Assembly: GCA_947165275.1 (NCBI GenBank)
Contig: CAMUZQ010000002.1
Coordinates: 1-64,000, forward strand
DNA: 64,000 bases
Source: an uncultured Lachnospiraceae bacterium
GTDB lineage: Bacteria; Bacillota; Clostridia; Lachnospirales; Lachnospiraceae
Reading direction: 5' to 3'
This document shows, piece by piece, positions 8,605-19,715 of this stretch. Under the pieces are notes generated by a model. The model did no database searches, was not told the DNA's origin, and was given only the letters and a program-made list of their open reading frames with translations. The stretch's first letter is position 1. Each line of letters starts with the position of its first letter. Position numbers and translations under genes: made by a program.

Positions 8605-9765
8605 ATGCAGACCAGGGTAATGAAAGCCTTTGGAGATCCCGGGCGTGACAGACAGGTCATGGAGGAGGCAGGAAGGATCATCAGAGCCGGAGGGCTGGTG
8701 GCGATCCCTACCGAGACAGTATACGGACTAGCAGGAGATGCCTTGAGACCGGAGTCCTCCAAAAAGATTTATGAAGCAAAGGGCAGACCGTCGGACAATC
8801 CGCTGATCGTGCATATAGCAAGGCTTGAGGATCTTGACAGGATAGCAAGGGATATACCCGGTGAGGCCTATGCGCTGGCCGGCAGATACTGGCCCGGGCC
8901 GCTGACCATGGTATTAAACAAAAAGGAGATCGTGCCCCGTGAGACCACCGGAGGTCTGGATACGGTAGCAGTCAGATTTCCCGTGAATAAGATAGCGCAG
9001 GAATTCATCCTGGCTTCGGGGGGGTTTATTGCAGCACCCTCGGCAAATATCTCCGGAAGGCCCAGCTGTACAAGGGCTGAGCACTGTCTGGCGGATCTTG
9101 AGGGCAGGATAGAGCTTATAATAGACGGCGGTGAGGTCGGTATAGGTCTTGAGTCCACAATAGTGGATCTTACGGGGGATGTCCCCTGTATACTAAGACA
9201 GGGCTATATCAACGAGGCAATGCTTAAGGAGGCTCTCGGGAATATAAGCCGGGATACGTCAACAGACGGACATCCGAAGGCTCCCGGAATGAAATACAGG
9301 CATTATGCCCCGAAGGGCAGGCTTACTATCGTCAAGGGAGACAGTGAAAGGGTTGCGGCAAGGATAAAGGAGCTTTTGCAGGAGCATGAAGGCAGGGGCG
9401 AAAGAGCGGCTGTGATCTCGGCGCATGAGCATGCGGATATGTACAGGGGTCGGTACGGAGATCAGAACCTGGAGTCAAACAGGGACCAGGACGCAGACCG
9501 GTACAGGGATCAGTACCCGGATACGGGCAAGGATCAGAAAAGTGATCAGAATGGAGACCGGAACCGGGATCGGTACAGGGTGTATGATCTGGGGAGTCTA
9601 CAGGATGAGGATGTCATCGCTCACAGGCTTTTTGCGGTATTGAGAGAGCTTGATGATGAAGGGATGGAATATATATACAGTGAAAGCTTTGATACTCCGA
9701 GGCTGGGCGAAGCCATAATGGACAGGCTTATGAGGGCCGCAGGGCATAATGTCATTCAGGCCTAG
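8605..9765 (+). CDS. tsaC: Threonylcarbamoyl-AMP synthase (TsaC/Sua5) with repeat-expanded linker
   Basis: GGLVAIPTETVYGLAGDA, KGRPSDNPLIVHI, PSANISGRPS; C-terminal Sua5 domain interrupted by RDQ/RYRDQ-rich segment. Confidence 0.92.
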   Translation: MQTRVMKAFGDPGRDRQVMEEAGRIIRAGGLVAIPTETVYGLAGDALRPESSKKIYEAKGRPSDNPLIVHIARLEDLDRIARDIPGEAYALAGRYWPGPLTMVLNKKEIVPRETTGGLDTVAVRFPVNKIAQEFILASGGFIAAPSANISGRPSCTRAEHCLADLEGRIELIIDGGEVGIGLESTIVDLTGDVPCILRQGYINEAMLKEALGNISRDTSTDGHPKAPGMKYRHYAPKGRLTIVKGDSERVAARIKELLQEHEGRGERAAVISAHEHADMYRGRYGDQNLESNRDQDADRYRDQYPDTGKDQKSDQNGDRNRDRYRVYDLGSLQDEDVIAHRLFAVLRELDDEGMEYIYSESFDTPRLGEAIMDRLMRAAGHNVIQA

Positions 9766-9815
9766 AATAAAGAGGGCTAAGGATCCAAAACCACGATTTT
9801 ACAGAGGAGGAAGAT

Positions 9816-10253
9816 ATGAAGATAGCAATTGCATGTGATCACGGCGGATATGAGCTTAAGGTAAAGCTTATACCGCATCTTAAGGAGCAGGGACACGAGA
9901 TCGAGGATTTCGGATGTGACAGCACGGATTCAGTGGATTATCCCTCATATGGCAAGGCTGTAGGCCATGCGGTGGCCGACGGAAGGGCTGACAGGGGCAT
10001 AGTCATCTGTACTACCGGCATCGGCATCTCCATCGCCGCAAATAAGGTAAAGGGCGTGAGAGCAGCCGTATGTACAAACGGACTTATGGCAAAGATGACA
10101 AGACTTCATAATGACGCAAATGTACTGGCGCTGGGAGCGAATATCATCGGATACGGTCTCGCGGAGGAGATCACGGATGTATTCCTCAAGACAGAGTTTT
10201 CGGGCGGAGAAAGACACGTCCGCAGAGTTAATGCGATCGACGGGGATGACTGA
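9816..10253 (+). CDS. rpiB: Ribose-5-phosphate isomerase B
   Basis: MKIAIACDHGGYELK; GIVICTTGIGISIAANK. Confidence 0.95.
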   Translation: MKIAIACDHGGYELKVKLIPHLKEQGHEIEDFGCDSTDSVDYPSYGKAVGHAVADGRADRGIVICTTGIGISIAANKVKGVRAAVCTNGLMAKMTRLHNDANVLALGANIIGYGLAEEITDVFLKTEFSGGERHVRRVNAIDGDD

Positions 10254-10749
10254 AAAACAGACTAAAAAGAGAGAAGATCATATTTCATGGGATGAGTACT
10301 TCATGGGGGTGGCGAAGCTTACTGCAGACCGCTCCAAGGATCCTAATTCCCAGGTGGGAGCCTGCATCGTAAGCTCCGACCACAGGATACTGTCCATGGG
10401 CTATAACGGGTTTCCCATGGGCTGTTCGGATGATGAGTTTCCCTGGGCGAGAGAGGGCGACGCCCTTTCGGTAAAATATACCTATGTGACTCATGCGGAG
10501 CTTAATGCCATCCTTAATTTCAGGGGGAGCAATTCATCACTTGCAGGGGCTACTCTTTATGTGACGCTTTTTCCATGCAACGAATGCGCGAAGGCCATAA
10601 TACAGACCGGCATAAATACCGTGATCTATGAATCCGATAAGTATGCCGCAACCCCGTCTACCGTTGCTTCCAAAAGAATGTTTGATTCTGCAGGTGTTTC
10701 ATACAGGAAATATGAGCCCAGCGGAAGAAAGGTAAGCATAGATCTATGA
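10246..10749 (+). CDS. dCMP deaminase (ComEB-like)
   Basis: HAELNAI and PCNECAKAI zinc motifs; start chosen at MTEKQTKK, overlapping rpiB by 8 nt. Confidence 0.9.
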   Translation: MTEKQTKKREDHISWDEYFMGVAKLTADRSKDPNSQVGACIVSSDHRILSMGYNGFPMGCSDDEFPWAREGDALSVKYTYVTHAELNAILNFRGSNSSLAGATLYVTLFPCNECAKAIIQTGINTVIYESDKYAATPSTVASKRMFDSAGVSYRKYEPSGRKVSIDL

Positions 10750-12512
10750 GGCTTATGAGGCTGTATCTGAAAAGGATCATATGTATCGCAGCCGCGTTTT
10801 CACTTGCTGTGACTCCGGTGCCGGTTCATGCTTCAACTACATCCGATAAGATAAAACAGGTTGAGAAGGAGCAGGCAAATACAAAGGATAAGCTCGGAGA
10901 AACACAGGATACCCTGGATCAGCTCAAGGACTCCAAACAGGCTATACAGAAAAGCCTGAATAACCTTAATGACCAGCTTGATGAAAAGACAGAGGAGATA
11001 TCCGATATAGAGGATCAGATCTCTGCAAAAAAGCAGGAGATCGAGGATATCGAGAAGGAATATGAGGACGCTCTGGAGCAGGCTGATGAGCAGTATAAAT
11101 TCATCAAGGCCAGGATCAGGACGATATATGAGACAGGCTCAAATGATATATATGATCTTTTATTCAATTCCGGGAGCATGGCCGGGTTTTTGAATAAGGC
11201 CATATATATTTCCAGAATGAATGATTATGACAAAAAGATGATGGACAAGCTCCAGAATCTGATGGATGATGCTAATTCAAAGAAGGAAAGGCTCGTAAAT
11301 GAGGATCAGGAGCTCCAGGAGCTTATCACTGCGAAGGAAAAAGAGGTGGATGATCTGGAAGAGCTCGTGGACAGCACGGAAAACAGCCTTGTAAGCTACG
11401 CAGGTGCCATATCCGAAAAGGAAAGGGAGGCTCTTGAGTATGAGGCGAAGCTCGTGGCAAGCCAGAGTACCCTCGCATCCCTGAAATCAAAGCTTGCAGA
11501 GGAGGAGGAGCTCGCCCGACAGGCTGAAAAGATGGCCTTCAGGGATATTTCAGAGGTATCGGTAGGAGCAGGCGACAGAGACCTGCTCGCAGCTATCATA
11601 CAGTGTGAGGCGGGCGGAGAGCCCTATGCAGGAAAGATAGCGGTGGGAGCCGTCATCATGAACCGTGTAAGGAGCGGAGCCTTCCCTAATACCATAGCCG
11701 GAGTTGTATACCAGCCGATGCAGTTCCAGCCTGTACGTTCCGGAAGACTTGCGATAAGGCTCTCGGAGGGCGCAAACAGCGAATGCTACAAGGCTGCCGA
11801 CGAGGTAATGGCGGGAGCAAATAATATAGGCAACTGTCTCTTCTTCAGGACAGTGGTGCCCGGCATAAAGGGAACTATAATAGGACATCATGTATTCTAT
11901 CTGCACTGGACAGGTGTAGCGTCAGGATACGGCACCGTGGAGGAGTCCATGGACGGAGATGCCTCCGAATCCAAGGCGGCCTCGGAGGAAGCAGCCTCAG
12001 AGGAGGCTTCGAAGGAGAATGCTTCCAAGGAGAGCTCATCCGAGGAGAAATCCTCAAAATCATCTGAGGATAAGTCATCCGGGGATGATGAGGACAGCGA
12101 TGATGAGGAGGAGTCAATGGAGTCTGAGGATAAGTCCGGCGACAGGTCCTCAAAGGATGAATCTTCGAAGGAGCAGGCCTCAAAGGAAGCCTCGGAAGCA
12201 GCGTCGAAGGAAGCAGCGTCGAAGGAGGCAGCATCGAAAGAAGCAGCATCCAAGGAAGCCGATGAGGAAGCGTCAAAAGAAGCAGCATCGAAGGAGGAGG
12301 CCTCTAAGGAAGCAGCATCAAAGGAGCAGGCCGAGAAGGAGGCCAGCGAGCAGGCTTCGAAGGAGAAGGCAGAAAAGGAGGCCAGCGAGCAGGCTTCGAA
12401 GGAGAAGGCAGAAAAGGAGGCCAGCGAGCAGGCTTCGAAGGAGAAGGCGGAAAAAGAGGCTGCAGAGCAGAGCGAGAAGGAGGAGAGCAACTCCGACGGA
12501 GAATCCGAATAA
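10746..12512 (+). CDS. Secreted coiled-coil / SleB-type (Hydrolase_2) cell-wall hydrolase with SKEAA-repeat C-terminal tail
   Basis: Signal peptide; long coiled coil; LLAAIIQCEAGGEPYAGKIAVGAVIMNRVRSGAFPNTIAGVVYQ; low-complexity tail. Confidence 0.85.
   Translation: MRLMRLYLKRIICIAAAFSLAVTPVPVHASTTSDKIKQVEKEQANTKDKLGETQDTLDQLKDSKQAIQKSLNNLNDQLDEKTEEISDIEDQISAKKQEIEDIEKEYEDALEQADEQYKFIKARIRTIYETGSNDIYDLLFNSGSMAGFLNKAIYISRMNDYDKKMMDKLQNLMDDANSKKERLVNEDQELQELITAKEKEVDDLEELVDSTENSLVSYAGAISEKEREALEYEAKLVASQSTLASLKSKLAEEEELARQAEKMAFRDISEVSVGAGDRDLLAAIIQCEAGGEPYAGKIAVGAVIMNRVRSGAFPNTIAGVVYQPMQFQPVRSGRLAIRLSEGANSECYKAADEVMAGANNIGNCLFFRTVVPGIKGTIIGHHVFYLHWTGVASGYGTVEESMDGDASESKAASEEAASEEASKENASKESSSEEKSSKSSEDKSSGDDEDSDDEEESMESEDKSGDRSSKDESSKEQASKEASEAASKEAASKEAASKEAASKEADEEASKEAASKEEASKEAASKEQAEKEASEQASKEKAEKEASEQASKEKAEKEASEQASKEKAEKEAAEQSEKEESNSDGESE
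12341..12457 (+). repeat. 39-bp in-frame tandem repeat, about 3 copies (13 aa EASEQASKEKAEK)
   Basis: ggccagcgagcaggcttcgaaggagaaggcagaaaagga repeated with little change. Confidence 0.9.
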
Positions 12513-12572
12513 AAGGAGAAAGCTTAGACAGCCTGGAGTTAAAAAAATCCCATAAGATAAGAGAATCCCTGG

Positions 12573-12686
12573 AGATAAGATAAAGCACGGGAGATCGAAA
12601 AAACACAGAAAGATAAGATAAAGCACAGGAGATCGAAAAAACACAGAAAGATAAGATAAAGCACAGGAGATCATAAAGAATACTGG
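12573..12686. repeat. 38-bp intergenic tandem repeat, about 3 copies, then degenerate GATCAG-containing copies to about 12830
   Basis: agataagataaagcac(g/a)ggagatcgaaaaaacacaga begins at 12573, 12611 and 12649. Confidence 0.85.
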
Positions 12687-12829
12687 CAGATCAGTAATTA
12701 TCGGGGAGATCAGAAAAAAACACTGGAAGATCAGAAAATACCGGGAGCTAAAAAGCTCTGAAGATAAGGAAATCCTGAGAGATAAGATGAAAGCCGGAGA
12801 TCGGAGATCGAAAGAATAGAGTATAAGAA

Positions 12830-12862
12830 AAGGATTCAGCCCGGAGGCTGAATCCTTTTTTC
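12830..12862. terminator. Bidirectional rho-independent terminator
   Basis: AAGGATTCAGCC-CGGA-GGCTGAATCCTT with A-run before and T-run after; between convergent genes. Confidence 0.9.
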
Positions 12863-13342
12863 TATCTCGTCCTGAAGTTCATTAAAATGACCGTCATATA
12901 TGATGCGGAGCAGGGAATCAAGAGCGCGTATCGCTTTCTTTACCTCGCTTCCTGTGAGGAGCTCCTTATCCAGGGCTTCCTCAAATTCATCAAGGTCAAC
13001 CACCTTTACAAAGCCGTCGGGAAAAACTATCACATCGGCCAGCAGATCACGGAATACGTATTCGTCGCCTTCGTTATCATAGGTATAATCGATGATATCG
13101 CAGTACCAGTAGATAAGACTGTCATCACTGAAGAGGAACTTGCTTACCTTGTAGTTTTTCTTCAAAAAATAGCACGAATATCCGTGGTCGAGACGGGGTT
13201 TGGGATGCAGGGCTTTCCATTTAGTGACGATGATATCGTTGTCCATATATATGATCTCATCGTCCTCCAGTCTTACACATTCATCAGGTATAAGCCGTCT
13301 TCTGTACAAAACCGGGTTGTGTCCAAAGCCTGATCCCTGCAC
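12836..13342 (-). CDS. DUF402 domain protein
   Basis: Sequence pattern HGYSCYFLKKNYKVSKFLFSDDSLIYWYCDIIDYTYD...ADVIVFPDGFVKVVDLDE typical of DUF402. Confidence 0.75.
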   Translation of the reverse strand: MQGSGFGHNPVLYRRRLIPDECVRLEDDEIIYMDNDIIVTKWKALHPKPRLDHGYSCYFLKKNYKVSKFLFSDDSLIYWYCDIIDYTYDNEGDEYVFRDLLADVIVFPDGFVKVVDLDEFEEALDKELLTGSEVKKAIRALDSLLRIIYDGHFNELQDEIEKRIQPPG

Positions 13343-14005
13343 TTACGCCTCCCTTTCGCTGTAGTGATGAGCATCCTCAAGCAGCATGTCTTTAACCTTC
13401 ATAAGTCTTATCTGCGTGCTTCGTTCGTTTTCATCAAGCTTCATGGTGATCATCTTGATACCGGCCTCGGTCTCGGGAATGATCACATGCTCGAGAGCAT
13501 TAACCCTTCGCCTTGTCTTTTCGATCTCGGCCGCCATGAGCTGGCAGGCTTTTTCTATCTCCGCAAGCTTCAGCATGTCTGGCAGCAGATCGGACAGGCT
13601 TTTGACCGCATCATCCAGATCGGATGAGGTAAAGGCGAATCCGTAGGAATAGATATCATTCGGATCGGAGGTTCTCGTTTTGTATTCGAAGACCGGGATA
13701 TCCACGCTCATGATGTTCTTTTCCGATACCTCAAGCGATACCTCCTGCTTGGGCGTCATGAAGGCTACATTAACTGCCTCCTCACTCATCGTGGATTTTG
13801 CGAGCACAAAGTTTTTGTTTGCTGCTTCAAGTCCGGCTTCGACCTTTTTACGGAGCTCCATATTGTCTCGTACCATGGCCAGGAACTGTCTCATAAGCTC
13901 ATCCCGCTTATCCTTGAGAAGCTTATGACCACGTCTGGTGGTCACGAGCTTTCTCTTGAGCCTTGTCAGCTCCATTCTGGTAGCTGTTACGGTTTTATTT
14001 GCCAT
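13343..14005 (-). CDS. atpD: V-type ATP synthase subunit D
   Basis: TRMELTRLKRKLVTTRRGHKLLKDKRDELMR; operon context. Confidence 0.95.
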   Translation of the reverse strand: MANKTVTATRMELTRLKRKLVTTRRGHKLLKDKRDELMRQFLAMVRDNMELRKKVEAGLEAANKNFVLAKSTMSEEAVNVAFMTPKQEVSLEVSEKNIMSVDIPVFEYKTRTSDPNDIYSYGFAFTSSDLDDAVKSLSDLLPDMLKLAEIEKACQLMAAEIEKTRRRVNALEHVIIPETEAGIKMITMKLDENERSTQIRLMKVKDMLLEDAHHYSEREA

Positions 14006-14025
14006 CTGTCACCTTCTACTTTTAA

Positions 14026-15396
14026 TCATTTATTATAATACTTATCCAGGAACTCATCCTTGATACGCTTCAGCTCTGTACGAGGAAGGATCCGGAGAAG
14101 CTCCCAGCCGATATCCAGGGTTTCCTCGATGCTCCTGTCGGCGCGGTAACCCTGATTGATGTACTGCTGCTCAAACTCATCGGCAAATTTTGCATAGAGC
14201 TTGTCTATATCCGTAAGAGCTGCCTCACCGAGGATCATCATGAGCTCCTTGGCGTCCTTACCTCTTGCGTAGGCTGCAAACAGCTGGTTCATGGTATTTG
14301 CATGATCTGCCCTGGTCTTGCCGTCGCCGATACCCTTATCCTTAAGTCTGGAAAGGGAAGGAAGCACGTCAATGGGGGGCTCGATACCACGTCTGTACAG
14401 GTCACGGGAAAGAATGATCTGTCCCTCGGTGATATATCCTGTAAGGTCGGGGATGGGGTGTGTCTTATCATCCTCAGGCATGGTAAGGATCGGGATCATC
14501 GTGATGGAACCCTTCTTGCCCTTCTGACGTCCTGCTCTTTCATAAAGCGAAGCAAGGTCTGTATACATGTATCCGGGATATCCGCGGCGTCCGGGGACCT
14601 CCTTACGTGCGGCAGATACCTCACGGAGGGCGTCAGCGTAGTTTGTGATATCCGTAAGTATTACAAGGACATGCATACCCTTTTCAAAAGCGAGATATTC
14701 GGCAGCAGTAAGGGCCATACGTGGTGTGGCTATACGCTCGACAGCCGGGTCATTTGCAAGGTTCATGAAAAGGACCGTCCTGTCTATGGCTCCGGTCTCA
14801 CGGAAGGACTCAACGAAGTCGTTTGATTCCTCGAAGGTGATACCCATAGCAGCGAATACAACCGCGAACTGCTCATCTGTGCCGCGGACCTTTGCCTGAC
14901 GGGCTATCTGAGCCGCGAGCTTTGCATGAGGGAGACCTGAAGCAGAGAAAATAGGGAGCTTCTGGCCCCTGACAAGGGTATTAAGTCCGTCTATGGCCGA
15001 TACTCCAGTCTGTATGAACTCCTCAGGGTAAGCCCTGGCAGCGGGGTTCATGGGAAGACCGTTTACGTCCCTTCTCTCATCGGGAAGGATCTCCGGTCCG
15101 TTATCTATAGGTCTGCCGAGTCCGTCAAAGACCCTGGAGAGCATGTCCTCGGAAACTCCGAGCTCCATGGTACGTCCAAGGAATCTGACCTTTGAACTCT
15201 CAAGGTTCAGACCTGTGGAATTTTCAAAAAGCTGTACGAGCGCATTACCGCCGTCTATTTCAAGTACTCTGCAGCGACGCTTCTCGCCGTTGGAAAGCTC
15301 GATCTCTCCAAGCTCGTCGAATGCGACATTCTCAACATCGCGGACAAGCATCAGAGGACCGGCAACCTCCTGTATCGTTCTATACTCCTTTGGCAT
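14026..15396 (-). CDS. atpB: V-type ATP synthase subunit B
   Basis: [38 protein letters not shown]. Confidence 0.97.
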   Translation of the reverse strand: MPKEYRTIQEVAGPLMLVRDVENVAFDELGEIELSNGEKRRCRVLEIDGGNALVQLFENSTGLNLESSKVRFLGRTMELGVSEDMLSRVFDGLGRPIDNGPEILPDERRDVNGLPMNPAARAYPEEFIQTGVSAIDGLNTLVRGQKLPIFSASGLPHAKLAAQIARQAKVRGTDEQFAVVFAAMGITFEESNDFVESFRETGAIDRTVLFMNLANDPAVERIATPRMALTAAEYLAFEKGMHVLVILTDITNYADALREVSAARKEVPGRRGYPGYMYTDLASLYERAGRQKGKKGSITMIPILTMPEDDKTHPIPDLTGYITEGQIILSRDLYRRGIEPPIDVLPSLSRLKDKGIGDGKTRADHANTMNQLFAAYARGKDAKELMMILGEAALTDIDKLYAKFADEFEQQYINQGYRADRSIEETLDIGWELLRILPRTELKRIKDEFLDKYYNK

Positions 15397-17175
15397 TTAG
15401 AAGTCCTCCTTTTCCGCAAGAACCTGCTGTATTTCCCTGGAAAGCTCTGCGTTTATCTTATCAAACTCTCCGTCAATATGATCCTCTGCTGTGTATTTGA
15501 AACGTCCTATTGCTTCACGGACATCCATAGCTACAAGCTTCTCGATGGAAGCGCCCTTGGTAAGAGCGTCCCTGGAGCCATTATAGAAGGCGAGCACGAG
15601 CTTCATCATAAGATGCTGCTTTTTCAGTGAGGTATAGGTATCGACCTCGTGGAAAGCATCCTGATGAAGGAAGTCCTCACGTATGGAACGGGCAGCCTCC
15701 ATCTTGAGTCTGTCGGGAGCCGAAAGAGCATCCATACCGACCAGCTGCACCATTTCATTCAGCTCTGACTCATCCTGGAGCAGGCTCATCATCTCCTGAC
15801 GGAGAGCCATCCAGTCATTGCCCTCAACACTGCTGTCGAACCATGCGCCCATGCTGTCGAGATAGAGCGAATAGGATGTAAGCCAGTTGATGGCGGGGAA
15901 GTGTCTCTGCTGTGCCAGTGAAGAATCCAGACTCCAGAAGACCTTGACTATACGGAGAGTAGCCTGTGTAACGGGCTCCGAAATATCACCGCCGGCAGGG
16001 GATACGGCTCCGATGACCGAAAGCGCACCCTCTCTGGGGCTGGAGCCAAGGGTTTCCACAAGACCGGCTCTCTCATAGAACTGGGCAAGTCTTGATCCAA
16101 GATATGCAGGATAGCCTTCTTCACCGGGCATTTCCTCAAGTCGTCCTGACATCTCACGAAGTGCCTCTGCCCATCTTGATGTGGAGTCAGCCATAAGAGC
16201 CACCGAATATCCCATATCCCTGAAGTACTCAGCTATGGTGATACCCGTATAGATGGATGCTTCACGGGCTGCAACCGGCATATCCGATGTATTTGCGATA
16301 AGGACTGTTCTCTCCATCAGGGACTTGCCTGTCTTGGGATCCTTCAGCTCGGGGAATTCATTCAGAACGTCAGTCATCTCATTTCCGCGCTCTCCGCAGC
16401 CGATGTATACCACGATATCAGCCTCTGCCCATTTTGCAAGCTGGTGCTGTACCACGGTCTTGCCGGATCCGAAGGGTCCAGGAACTGCAGCAGTACCGCC
16501 TTTTGCGATAGGGAAGAAAGTATCAACGACTCTCTGTCCTGTTACGAGAGGCTTATCGGGAGCCAGCTTTTTTGCATAAGGACGGCCCCTTCTGACAGGC
16601 CATCTCTGCATAAGGAGGACATCCTCCTTTGATCCGTCAGTCTTTTTGATCTCTGCGATCTTATCTGTTACAAGATAATCGCCCTCGGTAATGGATTCGA
16701 TAGTGCCCTCGACTCCGAAAGGTACCATTATCTTCTGTGTGACGACCTGCGTCTCCTCGACAGTACCGATGATGTCGCCTGCGACGACCCTGTCACCGGC
16801 CTTTGCCGTGGGAACAAAGTGCCATTTCTTATCTCTGTCGATGGAGGGTACCTCCACACCTCTGGACAGATTGTTTGAATGTGTCATTTCCAGTATCTTT
16901 TCCAGAGGTCTCTGGATACCGTCATAGATACTGCTTATGAGTCCGGGGCCCAGCTCAACCGACATGGGCACGCCTGTGGACTCAACCGGAGCGCCGGGAC
17001 CCAAGCCCGCAGTCTCCTCGTAAACCTGTATGGATGCTTCATCTCCGTGAATCTCGATGATCTCACCGATGAGCCTTTCATCACCGACACGAACCACGTC
17101 AAACATGTTCGCATCGCGCATGCCTGTAGCGACGACCAGAGGTCCGGCTACCTTTTTTATTACACCTGCGCTCAT
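15397..17175 (-). CDS. atpA: V-type ATP synthase subunit A (catalytic)
   Basis: [19 protein letters not shown]-loop; [32 protein letters not shown]. Confidence 0.98.
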   Translation of the reverse strand: MSAGVIKKVAGPLVVATGMRDANMFDVVRVGDERLIGEIIEIHGDEASIQVYEETAGLGPGAPVESTGVPMSVELGPGLISSIYDGIQRPLEKILEMTHSNNLSRGVEVPSIDRDKKWHFVPTAKAGDRVVAGDIIGTVEETQVVTQKIMVPFGVEGTIESITEGDYLVTDKIAEIKKTDGSKEDVLLMQRWPVRRGRPYAKKLAPDKPLVTGQRVVDTFFPIAKGGTAAVPGPFGSGKTVVQHQLAKWAEADIVVYIGCGERGNEMTDVLNEFPELKDPKTGKSLMERTVLIANTSDMPVAAREASIYTGITIAEYFRDMGYSVALMADSTSRWAEALREMSGRLEEMPGEEGYPAYLGSRLAQFYERAGLVETLGSSPREGALSVIGAVSPAGGDISEPVTQATLRIVKVFWSLDSSLAQQRHFPAINWLTSYSLYLDSMGAWFDSSVEGNDWMALRQEMMSLLQDESELNEMVQLVGMDALSAPDRLKMEAARSIREDFLHQDAFHEVDTYTSLKKQHLMMKLVLAFYNGSRDALTKGASIEKLVAMDVREAIGRFKYTAEDHIDGEFDKINAELSREIQQVLAEKEDF

Positions 17176-17248
17176 TTACTCTTTGTCACCTCCTAATATA
17201 ATGCCAGAATATACCTGACCACGACCGGACGGATCTGATACAGCAGTA

Positions 17249-17566
17249 TCATGATCCAAATATGATATCCGAACCGACTGCCTGCTCCACGGACTTGCTC
17301 ACATTCCTTACCCCGTCACCCGTATTGCCGGAAACACCGGGCAATAAGATGATGGCGGGCAGCTTCTGCTCGCTGTAGCGATCGATCTCATTCTGTATGC
17401 CTGAGGCGGTATGCTCCGTGACGTATACCACCGCATAATCATTCTCTGCAAGATTCCTCAGCGTCTTTTGCGCACTCTCGGGATTATCGACCGGATATGT
17501 ATCCAGGCCGAGTGTGGCAAAACCGTATATGCTGTCTGATTCGCCCATTATAGCTATCTTATACAT
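17249..17566 (-). CDS. atpF: V-type ATP synthase subunit F
   Basis: MYKIAIMGESDSIYGFATLGLDTYPV; operon position. Confidence 0.93.
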   Translation of the reverse strand: MYKIAIMGESDSIYGFATLGLDTYPVDNPESAQKTLRNLAENDYAVVYVTEHTASGIQNEIDRYSEQKLPAIILLPGVSGNTGDGVRNVSKSVEQAVGSDIIFGS

Positions 17567-18542
17567 ACATTTCCCTTGCCCTTTCCCTGACGGAATCCTC
17601 CGGCAGATCGTTTATAAGCCCTGAAAGGACGATGCGCACGGTAGATATCTCATTTTCCCTGGCTATGATATATGCAGCCAGAGGGCCGATGGTATAAGGA
17701 TGAGTGATCTCACGCCTTATATTCCTGATTATGAGATTGTCACACCATCTCTCGAATGCTGAAGGAGATTTTTTGAGCTCCGGTACGGCATCAGAGTATT
17801 TCGTAAGGGCGAGGTAATCATAGATAGCCTCCATTCCCTCGGCTGATGCTTCCGCAAGCTTCTCCGTATTCAGCGTGTCACAGGGGGCAAGAGCGTTCTT
17901 AATGAAGTTTTTGTCTTTTCCTGTCTTGACCGCACGTATTGCTATCTTGATATCGGCCGAAGCCACCTTCAGTCCGGCATAAAGCTCCAGAACATCGGAA
18001 CCGGACTTCTTAGCAGCCTTTCCGATGGCTTCCAGAGCAGCCTTGTCTATGATAACGTCCGTGAGCTGTCCGTCATGGGTATGGAGAAGTGTCTCCAGAG
18101 CCTTTTCCGCCACAGCCTTCATCTCTTCCGGCAGGGGAGAGAAATCCCTTGATTTAACGGCTTCCTCCATTATCTTCGGCTCTATGGTGCCTCCGCCCAC
18201 GAAAATCTCCGGATGCCTGTCACTGGTCAGAGCTTCCTTGACTGCCGCTTTAAGATTGTGGTAATCATTTTCTATTATGAGAACATCAAAAACGGACATA
18301 TCGTCCACAAGCTCTCCGATAAGATCCCACGTCTTCTTCTTTTCGGCTGCAAGCATTTTTTCAACTCTGTCAGACTCGGTAGTATACTCATCCGGCATCT
18401 GCCAGCCCTTATCCTGCAGCAGTCTCAGGGCTTCGTCTGTCGACTTCGCTCCGAGAAGCTGTTCTATAAAGGACTGGTTCAAAAGCGTAAGCTCTCTCGA
18501 ACGTATACGTGCGACCGCATAATAGTATTGATTATCGGTCAT
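17559..18542 (-). CDS. atpC: V-type ATP synthase subunit C
   Basis: YAVARIRSRELTLL...; C-terminal YIIARENEISTVRIVLSGLIN. Confidence 0.93.
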   Translation of the reverse strand: MTDNQYYYAVARIRSRELTLLNQSFIEQLLGAKSTDEALRLLQDKGWQMPDEYTTESDRVEKMLAAEKKKTWDLIGELVDDMSVFDVLIIENDYHNLKAAVKEALTSDRHPEIFVGGGTIEPKIMEEAVKSRDFSPLPEEMKAVAEKALETLLHTHDGQLTDVIIDKAALEAIGKAAKKSGSDVLELYAGLKVASADIKIAIRAVKTGKDKNFIKNALAPCDTLNTEKLAEASAEGMEAIYDYLALTKYSDAVPELKKSPSAFERWCDNLIIRNIRREITHPYTIGPLAAYIIARENEISTVRIVLSGLINDLPEDSVRERAREMYV

Positions 18543-19142
18543 TTACGCCTCCGCCTTGTCAAACAGTACCTTCGTAACCTTGTCTGTGAGCTTCTCACGT
18601 TCCGCATCTATAAGAGCCCTGAACGTGCAGTTCTGCTCGATGCCGCCATAGGAAAGGATAAAACCGCCTGCGGCATCCGTGGTATCGTCGGATATCTTCA
18701 GACTGCCGCTCTTCAGCCTGCTGTTGAGATCGGCCTCAAAGGAAGAGGGGAGTCTCTTTTTGTCAGCAGCTGAAAAGATGATGGTCCCATCCTCCGGAAG
18801 GGCATTTTTTACAGCTATCTTTGTGATAGTATCAATATACTGAGCGTCCGGCAGCGATATAAGCTTCTGCTCGGCCTCATCAAAGACTTCGGCTATGATA
18901 TCCTGCTTTTCGGAAAGTATAGCCTTACGCTTCAACAGGGCAGCTGCGGACTCCGCGCGGGATATGGTATCCTCTGCGCTTTTCTTGCCGCGCTCTTCTA
19001 TTTCGAGACATTCGTCCCTGACGGAATCCTCGGCTTCCTTTTTTATAGCCTCGGCCCGTGACTTTGCCTCGTCAAGCCTCTTAGCTACGGCCTCATCGGA
19101 CTCAGCCTTGATACTTCCAAGTATCTTGTCTAATCCAGCCAT
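18543..19142 (-). CDS. atpE: V-type ATP synthase subunit E
   Basis: Helical N-terminus and GGFILSYGGIEQNCTFRALID; operon position. Confidence 0.9.
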   Translation of the reverse strand: MAGLDKILGSIKAESDEAVAKRLDEAKSRAEAIKKEAEDSVRDECLEIEERGKKSAEDTISRAESAAALLKRKAILSEKQDIIAEVFDEAEQKLISLPDAQYIDTITKIAVKNALPEDGTIIFSAADKKRLPSSFEADLNSRLKSGSLKISDDTTDAAGGFILSYGGIEQNCTFRALIDAEREKLTDKVTKVLFDKAEA

Positions 19143-19159
19143 CTAAGATCCTCCGTTTA

Positions 19160-19627
<468 letters not shown>

Positions 19628-19715
19628 TTAATTATCCTCCTTAATAATATGAAGTGTTTTATTTTTCAGCAATACGCGCATAACGCGGATCGCGTGTGAA
19701 TACATTGGTTTATAT

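Noticed and set aside
11897-12490. Antisense 197-aa ORF rich in Ser/Ala/Phe
   Set aside because: Reverse complement of the SKEAA repeat tail; low-complexity artefact of coding repeats.
11959-12555. Arg-rich 198-aa plus-strand ORF
   Set aside because: Alternate frame of the same repeat region; no SD or homology.
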